From assembly GCF_004210375.1 (NCBI RefSeq), contig NC_134825.1, positions 64,161,558 through 64,225,557 of the forward strand: a stretch of DNA of 64,000 bases, in the 5' to 3' direction. Of the stretch, positions 22,116 to 33,157 are shown piece by piece. A program made the position numbers and the translations under genes. The notes under the pieces are model-generated. The model did not search any database and was not told where the DNA came from. It saw only the letters and a program-made list of their open reading frames with translations. This DNA is from Tachypleus tridentatus. Taxonomy: Eukaryota; Arthropoda; Merostomata; Xiphosura; Limulidae. Numbering within the stretch: the stretch's first letter is position 1; every line of letters starts with the position of its first letter.

Positions 22116-23405
22116 AAAGAAACTGTCTGTATCAATCTTTTTGGCAAGTGTCATAAATTGGATACATATCGACATGTATTTAACTTCTAAATTTAAGTTA
22201 TCATTTAACTCAGTTTCAGGATATTTTGAATTGTAATACGTAACACAATCGAAACAAAACATTTCATATAAATGCAATCTTATCGGTTAATTATTAGCAT
22301 TCTTACTTTAACAATTGCTCACGTTTAATAAATGTGAAAATACACCCAATGGTTTAAATACTTCACCACCGTAAGTAGTTTCTTAGATATACGTTTGGAA
22401 TCTAAACTGTTACTTGCAAACTATAGTGTTTTCTTTAGGATGCCACTAGTTACAATTAATCTTAAGCTCTTTTGTACTTTACGTTTTCATCAGCAAGGAA
22501 CGTGTGACATCCTCTGCTATTACAGATAGAGACATAACACGTTGATAACATTTAAAAAGAAAGAAAAAACAGACGTTTGTAAAGGCAGTTTTGGAGAGTT
22601 TACAATAAACATTCCGAATAATGAAACTTTGTAGAATGGACGGCAACTGTGTGTTGTGGAGACATAAGTGTAGAGGACGATGTATCGAAAGTCTTCCGTC
22701 TTTCGTCTTCAAGAGAATGACCGATGGAGTTTTGAGTCTGATTTCTCTTTGATTAGGGTTTTCATGTTACATCTTTATTTTCGTGAATCAAAAACCTATA
22801 GTTTTAAATGAAGTTTTTACTTTACACTTTTAATTATTGTGTATAACTGTCTCTGAAAATAATGAATCTTGATAATCTTGGATCTTACCAACTGAACTGA
22901 AGTTTCACTTTGCTCTTTTGATCGCAATATACGTTCGTGTAATATGACGGAAACAGTTTTATCAAGTTGTATATTATAATACTAAATACACTTGTCTTAT
23001 ACGTTTTACGTCATAAGAAAGTATTGAAGTGGGAGTTTTATATTGAAATTGAACAGTAACCACAATACATTTTCTCCTATGTGACTATTGAACCAGGAAA
23101 CTTAAATTAGGTCGTATTCTTCATTTATAATTACAGTGTATTTATTTTTGTGAAAAACTAACAACAGATATACCTGAAATAGTCCTGAAATTTTACTTCT
23201 AATCACAATATAAATTTTATCGTAATGGTTTAAAATTCAATTAGCTTAGTTGCATTACTGATCTGATTCAGTTCAGATTTGTTTCTATTTATGTTACTTT
23301 GATCTTCATTGTTTTCTCTTCGCACGATGTTGAGATATCACTACTTGATAATACCATAACACGCATGTTGCATAACACTGAAAACTTCTTTTAATGTAAC
23401 ATTTG
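22116..23405. other. No feature recognised
   Basis: A 77-codon minus-strand ORF (22479-22712) lies in a slightly GC-richer patch but shows no known motif. No SINE landmark is present. Confidence 0.5.
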
Positions 23406-23527
23406 AGCCCAAAAGGTTTCAGCGATAAATCAAGAGGCCGTAACACTAAAAAGCAGGTTTCGATACCTGTATGGACTCAGTACAGTTAGCTCATTACATA
23501 GCTTTGTGATTAATAACAAATAAACAA
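23406..23527 (+). mobile_element. SINE-B, old
   Basis: The B-box block CAGGTTTCGATACCTG is well kept. GTAACACTAAAAAG precedes it, and GCTCATTACATAGCTTTGTG with an AAACAAAC-like tail follows. The A box is degraded. Confidence 0.72.
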
Positions 23528-24549
23528 AAACTAGTCCTCGAATGCTCTGTCTTGCGCTTCTAGAGAAATCGAACTGTCGATTCAGTGTAACGGTTTCCAT
23601 ACTAGAAGCACTAGTATCCGTAGATTACATTAGTGCGGTACGGTGTAGCGATTTTGTCCTATAAAACTAAAACATCTGTATTTTACTTGAGGGTTTAGAA
23701 ATACATATCGATTTAACCATTTAAAATTAGATTTTCAATTTATGTAGACCGAAGGAAAATAAAAACATGGGAACATTTTTTTAATGCTGCACAATACTGT
23801 ACTTTATAAACCCTTCAGAAAATAATACCCGAAATACTAGAAATCCTAAACTTGACAATGAGACGTTTTTTGCAGGTTTGGTGTTTATTATTTCTTACCT
23901 TGAGATATAACAAGTAATATATATATATACATATTAATACATTTTATGGTGATAAAAGGTAGTCAGTGATATGCCCTCAGAGGTTTTTAGGAAGTTTGTG
24001 GAGATAATAAGAAAATAATCGAATTTCATCTTCAGTAATGACATATTTAAACAGAGAGACAGAATCAGCGCGGGTTCAGGTCAGATCCATTCATTTCTAA
24101 CATCTTTATGAGAATAAACTGGTTATAGAATACCAGATTTAGCTCATGTTCCTTTGAATAACAGGTATTTTTATTTGTGAGGAATTGTGACATTAAAACT
24201 ATTTTTTAAAATGTCTATATATAGTTTACGTTGGAAATTCAATGTGTGTACCTTTTTCTATATTGTGTTAAAAAGTAAATATTTATATTAATTCGATGCT
24301 AGTGTTTATCGTCAACCTATTTTTACTGGTTTACACTTTAACCGTAATAGTTTTATTCTATATTAATTTCATTAAAATGTTGAAACAAAGAGTCTATCAA
24401 TTTTGCTAATAATTCATAATAGTTCAAGCAAGAAGTACAAAATATCCCAAAACTTATAAAGTAAAATTTATTTCTTGGTGTAATATTCGAAAAATATATT
24501 CTTATATATGTTCTATAAGAATAACTGGCTTAAATATTCAGCTTCTAAA

Positions 24550-24829
24550 GGTCCTGACATGGTCTGGTGGTCAAGGAACTCAAGTCGTAGTCCGAGGGTC
24601 GCGGATTCGAATCCCCGTCATCACACCAAACATGCTCGTTCTTTCAGGCGTGGGGGCGTTATAATGTGAGAGTAAATCCTACAATTAGTTGATAAAAGAG
24701 TAGCCCAAGAGTTGGCGGTGGGTGGTGATGACTAGCTGCTTTCCTTCTAGTCTTATACTGCTAAATTAGGGACGGCTAGCGGAGATAACCCTCGAGTAGC
24801 TTTGCGCGAAATTCAAAACAAACAAAACC
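24550..24829 (+). mobile_element. SINE-A, full length
   Basis: Starts GGTCCTGACATGG and ends GCTTTGCGCGAAATTC plus AAAACAAACAAAAC. A box TGGTCTGGTGG; B box GATTCGAATCC. CACCAAACATGCTCG follows the B box as expected. No sure target duplication. Confidence 0.92.
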
Positions 24830-25042
24830 AATCCTAAGTAGATAAAAAAATTCTTAAGTTTTGTACCTTTTTTTGTTGGTTTACAGGAACTCAAAGTTAA
24901 ACTGATATTTATTTTCAAATCATCAGGAAATATAGAATCTCGATACTGAAATACTTTAACGTAAACTACAATATAAAGGTTCCAAATGTGGAAGCCGTTA
25001 CATCACATCGACTGTTCGATGATTTTACGAGTGTGTAAAGTT

Positions 25043-25170
25043 TGTTTACTTGCTTTTATTGGGGAATTTCTTCCAAAGCTACACAAGAGCTACCTGTATT
25101 CGTCTTCTCTAATTTAGAGATTACTTGAGAAAAAACAACTAGTCAACACCACCCACCGTCAACTGTTGGG
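25043..25170 (-). mobile_element. Older SINE-A, left half, split by a younger copy
   Basis: Diverged tail part of a minus-strand SINE-A (GGAATTTCTTCCAAAGC, CACCACCCACCGTCAACTG). It is interrupted at 25170 and resumes at 25451 after a 12-bp duplication. Confidence 0.9.
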
Positions 25171-25450
25171 TTGGGTTGGTCTGGTTTTTGAATTTCACGC
25201 AAAGCTACACGAGGGCTAATTGCGGTAGCCGTCCCTAATTTTGCAGTGTAAGACTCGAGGGAAGACAGCTAGTCATCTTCACCCACCGCCAACTTTTGGG
25301 CTACTCTTTTATCAACAAATAGTGGAATTGACTATCATATTATAACGCCCCCATGGCCGAAAGACCGAACATGTTTGGTGTGACGGGGATTCAAACCCGC
25401 GACCCTCGGGTTACGAGTCGAGTGCCTCAACCACTTGACCATGCCGGGCC
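25171..25450 (-). mobile_element. Younger SINE-A inserted in an older SINE-A
   Basis: A complete minus-strand copy ending with the head complement ATGCCGGGCC. The duplication TCAACTGTTGGG, made from the older SINE itself, lies at 25159-25170 and 25451-25462, fixing both borders. A box TGGTCAAGTGG; B box GGTTTGAATCC. It is much closer to the family consensus than its host, so the relative age is clear. Confidence 0.95.
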
Positions 25451-25614
25451 TCAACTGTTGGGATACGATTTTACCAACGAAATGTGGGGTTTACCTTAAC
25501 GTTTTAATGTCTTCAAAAAAGCTAAAAGAGAGAGTAAGTTTGGTGATTGGATTCGAGCTTGCGACCTGGAGATTGCGAAGCCAGTACTGCAATAACCAGA
25601 TCTTACTAGGCCAG
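25451..25614 (-). mobile_element. Older SINE-A, right half
   Basis: Continues the copy from 25170: CTGTTGGGATACGATTTTAC, then a diverged body, GATTGGATTCGAGC at the B box, and TACTAGGCC as the head complement. A 91-codon ORF runs across this part by chance. Confidence 0.85.
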
Positions 25615-25865
25615 TGCATAAAAGTGCACTCAAGCGTTAACGACAATAAATTGTCCAGTGTTTTGCAACATGCAGTCTTTGGCAGAGATCATGCGGTGAG
25701 TCCATTATAAAAGTTAGGTGGTTTCATACACTTCTATAATTTCTTAAAACTTGATATTTAACCAAATCTACATTTTGTTTTGAAGAGCATTATTTGTATT
25801 AGCTCTAATTACTTTATCAGGAACATTTAAAATTTTTATTTAATTTTTATATAAACCTCTTCCAC

Positions 25866-25975
25866 GCTAGTCGCACAGCGGTATATCTGCGAACTTACAA
25901 TCAGGGATTTATACCAGTGGTGGGCAAAGCACGGATAGCTCATTTTGTAGCTTTGTTCTTGCTTCTAAACGATCC
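25866..25975 (+). mobile_element. SINE-B, diverged, short internal deletion
   Basis: GTCGCACAGCGGTATATCTG, CGAACTTACAATCAGGG (the usual CGCTAAAA is missing) and GGTGGGCAAAGCAC lead to TTTTGTAGCTTTG. The B box is weak. Confidence 0.8.
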
Positions 25976-27141
25976 TTTATAACCCTCTGTTTAAATTAAC
26001 CGTTTCTTTTTTGTTTAGTAATATTTTGTTGAAGTTAATTTTATAACCTTATATTTTATATCTCGTTAAACCTATATTTAGTTTTTAAGTATTTTTTTAT
26101 TTAGTTCAGTCCAATATCTTGCTGCTATATTGGTTTGCGAATGTTAGTCCTAAGTTTTGTTGCATTTTACTTCTTGATAAAAACATTTTCAACAATTGTT
26201 TTTGATATCTTTAACTAAGTTATATTTCCTAAACTTAGTCCTAATTGTATTGTGTTACAGTTTGTTATTAAAAGTAATATTTTTATGACGGATGAAAATC
26301 AAAATTGTTATGTATTTTTTAACTTTAGTGTTGGAATGTGGTTTTAAATCTATCACGAGTGGTTTTATTTTTCAGAAACACGGACAGTAGGGTATCATAG
26401 CATTGTAGTATCATAATTATGTGTGTGGGGACTGTGTTATATCAGTTTGAAATGCTTTCATTTCTTATTTCCTTTATGCTCATTGCCAGAGTTCATTTAG
26501 GCTTAACAGTTCAAGATAACGTGAGTTTACAAAGCACTGTAAATTGAATTAGAAACAACACAGTGGAAACCTGGCGGGTCTTTCCCCTTGGGCCAAATCA
26601 AGTTAGCTTGAACGTGAGGAACATACAAACTTTTAGTATATACAAATTGTTATTACCAGTCCATTGGTACTGTGTTTAGAACGTATATGATTACAGGACT
26701 AAAATAATAACTGCACCATTTTCTTCGGTAACATTTTCCGTGTGATTTTTTAAAGCAAGTAAAACGTAACAAAAGGCTTAAGATTAGTTTCGTAATTATA
26801 AATTATAATTATAAATGTCAATACAGAGAGAGAAAGTTAAAATGTCACTTTAAAATATTTCATGTTAGGTTATAGGCTACATATTGAATGATTATTAAAC
26901 CAGTGACGAGGAACTTCTATTATAGTATAAAAGAAGCAAAACACAGCAACAACGACAGCTCTATTTGTGTTATACAAATTTTTATAAAAGTAAAAAGAAT
27001 CAGTTTAGTTTCATCTCTATGTTTTTCCTTTCTCAATATAATGTCTATAAATTTGATGTTCCACTTTTTCGTAATTAGAAAGTGACTCATAGGAATATGT
27101 TACTTTTATTAGAAGAAACTTCTTTGGTAGTTTTTTCCATT
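25976..27141. other. No feature recognised
   Basis: Contains an AATTATAAATTATAATTATA-type run near 26795 and a GC-richer patch at 26560-26620 (CCTGGCGGGTCTTTCCCC) that I cannot assign. A 65-codon ORF at 26888-27085 is AT-rich and unconvincing. Confidence 0.5.
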
Positions 27142-27403
27142 GGCCCAGCATGGCCAGGTGATTAAGGCACTCAACTCGTGATCCGAGGTCGCGGTTTCGA
27201 ATCCCTGTCACATCAAACACGCTCGCCCTTTCAGCCGTGAGGGCGTTATAATATGACGGTCAATCCCATTATTCGTTGGTAAAAGAGTAGCCCAAGAATT
27301 GGCGGTGGGTGGTGATGACTGCCTCTAGTCTTACAATGTTAAATTAGGAACTGCTAGCTCAGATAACCCTCGTGTAGCTTTGCACAAAATTCAAAAACAA
27401 AAT
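27142..27403 (+). mobile_element. SINE-A, full length
   Basis: Begins GGCCCAGCATGGCC and ends GCTTTGCACAAAATTC plus an A-rich tail. A box TGGCCAGGTGA; the B box has one extra T (GGTTTCGAATCC). The GACTAGCTGCCTTCC block has lost about ten bases. Confidence 0.92.
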
Positions 27404-27940
27404 AAGCTTTCTCAATATTTGGTAAAAGTTTTACCAGGGATGCTCCTTACTAGAGGAAGTGACAGAAGCATATCTTTGGGTGCTTTAGTTTCATCTGGAA
27501 ATTCAAACTTCAGGATTTCTTCTCGTGTGAGTGAGACTTTGATGTACTCTTACTTTAATTACACAGATGAAGAAAAGCAGTTTGGTTGAGAGAAGTATCA
27601 TGAGCGCGATTTGCTTTATTTATAACATCCATCATAAGATTCACAGTATTGTAAGTAAAATGAGATCATTGTATTATTTCATGCATCACACTGAGACAGC
27701 CTAATGGTGTGTATTTTTATGTCAGTGATGGACGTTAATGTTCATGTTGCTTTGGAAGGTGGTGACAAAGGAACGTTGTCAAAGAATTTATTTTGCTTTA
27801 GTTGGCACTTTTTCTTGAGTTTTTGAAAATATATTATGGGATGATTATTTGAAATGGAGAATCTATGTAATGCTTGTTGTTCTAATGACAAGTCAGTTCA
27901 GAGTTTTTGGTTTGTAAAAAGAAGCTTTAGATGGAATCAG

Positions 27941-28373
27941 GATAATATTAGTATTAGCCATCATTACAGCAGCGGTAACACCAAGGACAATATTAGTATT
28001 AAATACCACTAGAACAACACAAAAAAACCAGGACAATATTAGTGTTATATACCACTACAGCAACGGAAAAACTAGAACGATATTAGTATTAAATACTACT
28101 ACAGCAAGGGAAAAACAGGACAATATTAGTATTATATACCACTACAGCAACGGAAAAACTAGAACGATATTAGTATTAAATACCACTACAGCAACGGAAA
28201 AACTAGAACGATATTAATATTAAATACTACTACAGCAAGGGAAAAACAGGACAATATTAGTATTATATACCAGTACAGCAACAGAAACACCAGGACAATA
28301 TTAATATTAAATACCACTACAACAAGGAGAAACTAGGACAGTATTAGTCTTCGATGCCCTACAGCGGCGGAAA
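27941..28373. repeat. 44-bp minisatellite, about ten units
   Basis: Each unit has GA(C/T)AATATTAGTATTA or AACGATATTAGTATTA followed by CTACAGCAACGGAAAAAC. The two versions alternate over part of the array, pointing to duplication of unit pairs. The last unit merges with the left arm of the inverted repeat at 28361-28401. Confidence 0.9.
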
Positions 28374-29334
28374 TAAACAAACATGACCTTCGACACATGT
28401 CAAGGGAATTAATCCATTAACAACACTAGGGGTTTCAGGGACTGTGAAAATGTTCAAATCTAAGTAATTTTATTCGATATCAATATGATAAATAAAATAT
28501 TCTCATGAGATTTGATTTGTTTTATTATGCGATCTACAAACAAGATTATTATGACACTGACAATATTCTACATAATGTAAATCACTGACAATATTTTCGA
28601 TTTTAGAAACATTTATTATTACTTGAACAATAAGGGTTTTGAAAGTTGATATATATAAAAAAGATTTATCTGTTAAATGTGTGCCTGTTTTAAATAAATT
28701 ATTTTGTATTTTGATCCCCTTGGCTTGTATTCACAATTTCGAAAAATAAAAACATTAATCAAAAACACTGTTAAATGTGGGCTTACAATAAGCAGGTTGT
28801 ATAAATACTTTATTCGACTGTGTTGAAGATTATTGTATATATTATGGACATTACAGATATAGAAACGTATCCAAACAAAAATTATCGTAAAATTTGGATT
28901 CAATAAAAACATAAAATGATATTTTTGCTCATAATTTTGTTAGAGAGCTATGTAATGTAACAATACATTTACCAGTTATACCAATTTATGAATATCAAAC
29001 GCGCAATCCTTACTGTATGAAGAATAATAAATGTTTTAAAATTGAAGATACTGTCACAGCAATTTACATTATGTAGAAGGCAGTAATATTCTCGTATCGT
29101 AATAATTTTGTTTGTAGATCATATAATGAAACACAGAAATTCGAGGAAATATTTTATTTGTCATACTGATATAGAATACACTTAGTTTTATACCTTCTAA
29201 CGCCCCTGGAGTAGACGACGTAATCCTATTATACCACCAAGCAACGTGTAAATCGCAACAGGGCCCTAGCATTCTTCACGGGTCAATCCTCTCGACACAT
29301 GTCGAAGGTCATGTTTGTTTATTTCCGTCGCTGT
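28361..29334. mobile_element. Candidate element bounded by a long inverted repeat
   Basis: 28368-28401 and 29294-29327 are perfect 34-bp inverted copies; adding ACAGCG(G/A) at the outer side extends them to 41 bp with one mismatch. The arms contain ACATGACCTTCGACACATGT. Outside the right arm, the complement also shows an AATATTAG and GACAGCGACGG, that is one unit of the minisatellite that is amplified beside the left arm. The interior has only a 79-codon ORF (28673-28912, minus) with no known motif. It may be a non-autonomous transposon with a repeat unit at its ends. Confidence 0.5.
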
Positions 29335-30591
29335 CATGGTTTCTAATATTACTGAGAATTGTTACTTCATTTTGATGGAGGTCAAAATATTACATATGAT
29401 ATTAATTTGAAAACAAAAATACTTTATGATTCGTATTTTAATCAAAAGAAGTCCCAACGAGTTTCTAATTTTACTGGAAGGAGGCACATCTCTTTCTACT
29501 TGAAAGCCCTACAGTACCTTTTATTTTTGTTGGAAAATCTTAAAGATGTTCATCTTGTTTAATTGAAAGCCAGGTTAAGTGTACGTTTGTTTTAATTGGA
29601 TAAAACTTCTGTGATGTCGTTATCTTAAAATGAGAGAAGTATCCCAGAGTTCATTTCACTTTAATTGGATTAACGTTTATGGATTGCACTTTGCTCTAAT
29701 TATAAGAGTGTGGAATGTTTATTAATGTTTTAGGTAAAATACGCCCTTTAAGAACCTCATGATGTTATTGAAAGTTTCTTCATGGACTATATTTTGCTTC
29801 AACTGATGGTGCATTGAAAGGTGATTTTAATCTTTATATTATGTTTTTGTGAATTGAAAATTCCCTGTTTGGAAAAGGAAGAAGAAAGATTTGGACTATA
29901 CTTCATTGATAGTTAACAAAATATACATCTTTTAACAGCACATTTTGAGTTTATTTATGTTGGACTGCCCCTGTGAGTTCAGCCATGAGGATTCTTCACT
30001 GTTATGACTTAAAACACGAGTTTGTATTCAGTTAACCCTAGCTGACGTACATCTTGCTCCTTAATAATAATTCAGGTAAAGATATATATATGTACATTCT
30101 GGCTTGTAAAAAAGTCCCCACTCTTATGAAAAAAGAGTCCGTATTTTTAAAATCACGTTATTTTACATTGACAATCGGACAATAAGGTGCGTTAACAGGT
30201 TAGCTATTTTCATCGTGAACAAAATTTTAATAAAATAAGCAAATAATATGAATTTGGCAAGCCGCAAAAACGACCTCCTCACTTAAGGGCTGTGGGTACA
30301 CTTTAAGAGTAACAGTCATACCACATTAAACGATCAGCCAAAAGTAGCTGGTACTGTTGAATAGTTTCTTTCTCTCTAGTATATCAGATCGAATTAAGTA
30401 TGGCTATGTTTGGATGCAGTTTTGTGTAACTTCGTATGAAATTTCTGAAAAATAAACCTTTGCTCAAGCCTTTTTTGTTTTTACTTTCCTTTTGTAAAAT
30501 TGTGTGTGAAATTAAACCTAAAACTATGTTAAATGTACTTTCGAATAAGTGTTCTGTTTCTATAGTAAATAAATCCACAAATAGTAAATAA
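29335..30591. other. No feature recognised
   Basis: Two small ORFs (29359-29562 plus, 30384-30578 minus) show no motif. Short TA run near 30080. Confidence 0.5.
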
Positions 30592-30720
30592 GTGTGTGTG
30601 TGTGTGTGTTTTCTTATAGCAAAGCCACATCGGACTAACTGTTGAGCCCACCGAGGGGAATCAAAACCCTGATTTTAGCGTTGTAAATCCGGAGACATAC
30701 CGTTGTACTAGCGGGGGGGG
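30592..30720 (-). mobile_element. SINE-C, full length, long GT/AC tail
   Basis: The left end is a GT repeat of nine units, then TTTTCTTATAGCAAAGCCAC and the head complement ACCGTTGTACTAGCGGGG. The B-box complement GGGAATCAAAACCCT is off consensus. No clear target duplication. Confidence 0.9.
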
Positions 30721-32188
30721 AAGCATGTTTGAGAGTAAGAAACTTTTGAAGTTCACATTTCATGTTGTGTTGACACCCCATGTTGTACATGAGTGCATAG
30801 TTCTAGTTCTACTGCATGCACATGTTTTACTGAAATCACAACAGTACAAACTGAGACATTGAGCATCTCTTACATGAAGCCATTTTAGTGTCTGCTAACT
30901 GATTCACATTCAACACATTACTGAACAGTAGTGCGAGTAGTTAAACAGGTGACCCCTTCAGGCATACTTTGGTCCCGCTATCGGAGAAACAAGAAAGTAG
31001 TCTTTACTACAACATCTTTATAAGAGGATATGACACGTTTTTAGTTAAAAAGGTGATTTTTTTTCAGTGTTAACTGGAAGCTAATAGAGACATACAGAAA
31101 TGTATACACATACAAGGATAAACGTGTGAATAGATCTTGTATAAAACTGTTTATTCGTTAGACAATATAATCATTCTTTTAAACCAAAACTATCAGGTTT
31201 TAGCAAGTTACACTTTTATTAAACTATCAAGATAATTAATTGCCTTTATGAGTGCGGATGAGGTAAATCTGCATCCCCACAAATTCATGAATAACTAATT
31301 TACGAAATGATCTATTTAACATTTAACTTTGCCCTGAAAACATCACAAATAGCTATGAATAGCAAAATAAACATTTCACATGTTATTATGCAACCCCACG
31401 CATCTTGAATGTGTTTCTGTCTTACGTTTATTAACGTATGACGTGAGTTATAGCTTCAGTGACATGATAAAGAAAGCGCACTGTGTAGAGATATTGATTT
31501 TTCAGTGTCCTTGCGCACAAGACTTTAGAACAATTACACCTAACGTTAGCTACCTTAAATCATTGTTGTAATGTACGATGGGATCCGCAAGACGATAATC
31601 TTCACGTAGTTATAGGTCCCGCCTACTTTAAAGTACTTAGATAATTTACACATTATTTATTTTTGCTGTATTTTGAGCAGTTTTGCCTGCACTTACATAA
31701 ATATGTGGTTTTGTAACGTATTACTTCATTTAAAACATATTATTTGTGCTCCGTTTTGGAATATTAATTTGAATTATACAAAGATGTTGACTGAACTCTT
31801 CCCCCAAATAAATGTTCATTACTCAAAGCAAAAACCTCTCGTATTAGCGAAACAACATTCTACTCCAATCTCATTCAACAGTTTTCTTGTTCAAAACACT
31901 GTTTGCAATAGAAAATTATTGATTTTTATTAGAATAAATAGTTCAAGTAAAAACAGAAGGTTACAACAGAGATTTTTATCACTTACTCTAAACGTTAGTT
32001 TGTATTTTTCTATTTCTTAAATTATTATTACATTTGTATTTTTCCTCGATATATTTTTGTTTTTTCTGGTTTGGAATTCATGGTTTCGTAATGTGTATAT
32101 TTTCTTTGTTATTGAATTAATCCATGTATAAGTTCTCAACATTGCATACTCTGTTGTGTTGTACTTAATTCTTTATCTTGTTAAATTC
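30721..32188. other. No feature recognised
   Basis: The longest ORF (31673-32020, 115 codons, opening at TTG) is made of codons typical of AT-rich noncoding DNA and shows no domain, so I do not call it. A somewhat GC-richer part spans 30880-30990. Confidence 0.5.
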
Positions 32189-32290
32189 CCATAGTTGCTC
32201 AGCTGTAAGGTCGACGGCTTATGACGCTAAAAATTGGAGTTTGACAATCGCTGTGGGCAAAGTACAGATAGTCGTAGCGCTTTAAAGTAA
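32189..32290 (+). mobile_element. SINE-B, old
   Basis: CCATAGTTGCTCAGCTGTAA, GACGCTAAAAATTGGAG, GCTGTGGGCAAAGTACAGAT and TCGTAGCGCTTTAAAG match SINE-B in order; the B box is lost. Confidence 0.7.
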
Positions 32291-32409
32291 ATTAACCTTG
32301 TTAGGTTGTTCTGGTGAAACGTAAAAGGTAACCATATTGTGTCATTGAATGAAAATATCATGCTTTGATACGCGGCTTCGTTTTAAACACTTTGTATTGA
32401 ATATATAAC

Positions 32410-32626
32410 GGCCTATTGACTACAGCTCACGTCTCATGTATTTTTGGGTCGCAGGATCGAATCCCCGTCCCACGAAACATGTTTGCCTCTTCACACGTGG
32501 AGACGTTATTACGTGGTGGTCAATTCCACTATTTTTGGTAAAAGAGAAGTTCAAGAGTTAACGGTGGGTGATGATGACTCGTTGACTTCCTTCTAGTCTT
32601 TCACTATTAGATTAGGTACGGCTATT
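32410..32626 (+). mobile_element. SINE-A, old, 3' end missing
   Basis: A diverged head (GGCCTATTGACTACAGC), B box GGATCGAATCC, then GAAACATGTTTGCC and the body to TTAGGTACGGCTA. The final GCTTTGCGCG part is absent. It ends about 30 bp before the MITE at 32654. Confidence 0.82.
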
Positions 32627-32653
32627 TATAACACACCCAGCCAAATATGTAAT

Positions 32654-33157
32654 TACCATGTTTCTCCGATAATAAGACCTACCCATAAAATAAGACCTAG
32701 TGTGATTTTTGGGGATAGTTTTAATATAAGCCCTACCCTTAAAATAAGCCCTAGTTAAGAGTGGCAGGAAGAGGAAAGAAATAAAAAAAATTAATTTATT
32801 AATTAGTTTAATAGTTAGTTAATTAGTTTGTTTAAGTATTAATCAGTTAGTTTAATAGTTTAATAATAGTTTATTTTAAATGGTTAGTTTAATAGTTTTA
32901 CTTTGTAACTTCATTTTTTTAATATATCAAAATAAGACATCCACCGAAAATGCCCCCAGTGGCTCAGCGGTATGTCTGCGGACTTGCACGCTAAAATCCG
33001 GGTTTCGATACCCGTGGTGGGCAGAGCACAGATAGCCCATTGTGTAGCTTTGTGCTTAATTCTAAACAACAACAACAACCCCGAAAATAAGCCCTAGTGT
33101 CATATTTTGGAGTGAAAATTAATATAAGCCCTGTCTTATTTTCGGAGAAACACGGTA
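32654..33157. mobile_element. MITE-like element with terminal inverted repeats
   Basis: The ends 32654-32678 (from TACCATGTTTCTCCG) and 33133-33157 are inverted repeats of 25 bp with two mismatches, including the outer TA. If that TA is the target duplication, it fits the Tc1/mariner (IS630) superfamily. Inside, ATAAGACCTA and ATAAGCCCTA words recur, and CCTAGTGT...ATATAAGCCCT is repeated directly at both sides. The centre is a TTAGTTTAATAG-rich low-complexity region. No coding sequence. A SINE-B sits at 32952-33080; without it the element is about 370 bp. Confidence 0.8.
32952..33080 (+). mobile_element. SINE-B, full length, inside the MITE
   Basis: Near-consensus copy: CCCCCAGTGGCTCAGCGG head, GGGTTTCGATACCCGTGG, GCACAGATAGCCCATTGTG, TAGCTTTGTGCTTAATTC and an AAC repeat tail. 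The MITE word CCGAAAAT is duplicated at 32944-32951 and 33081-33088, fixing the borders. This is the best SINE-B example in the window. Confidence 0.95.

Noticed and set aside
25435..25710. 91-codon ORF
   Set aside because: It runs through the remains of two SINE-A copies and beyond, so it is not a gene.
31673..32020. 115-codon ORF
   Set aside because: Starts at TTG, is composed of codons typical of AT-rich noncoding DNA, and shows no motif or supporting promoter.
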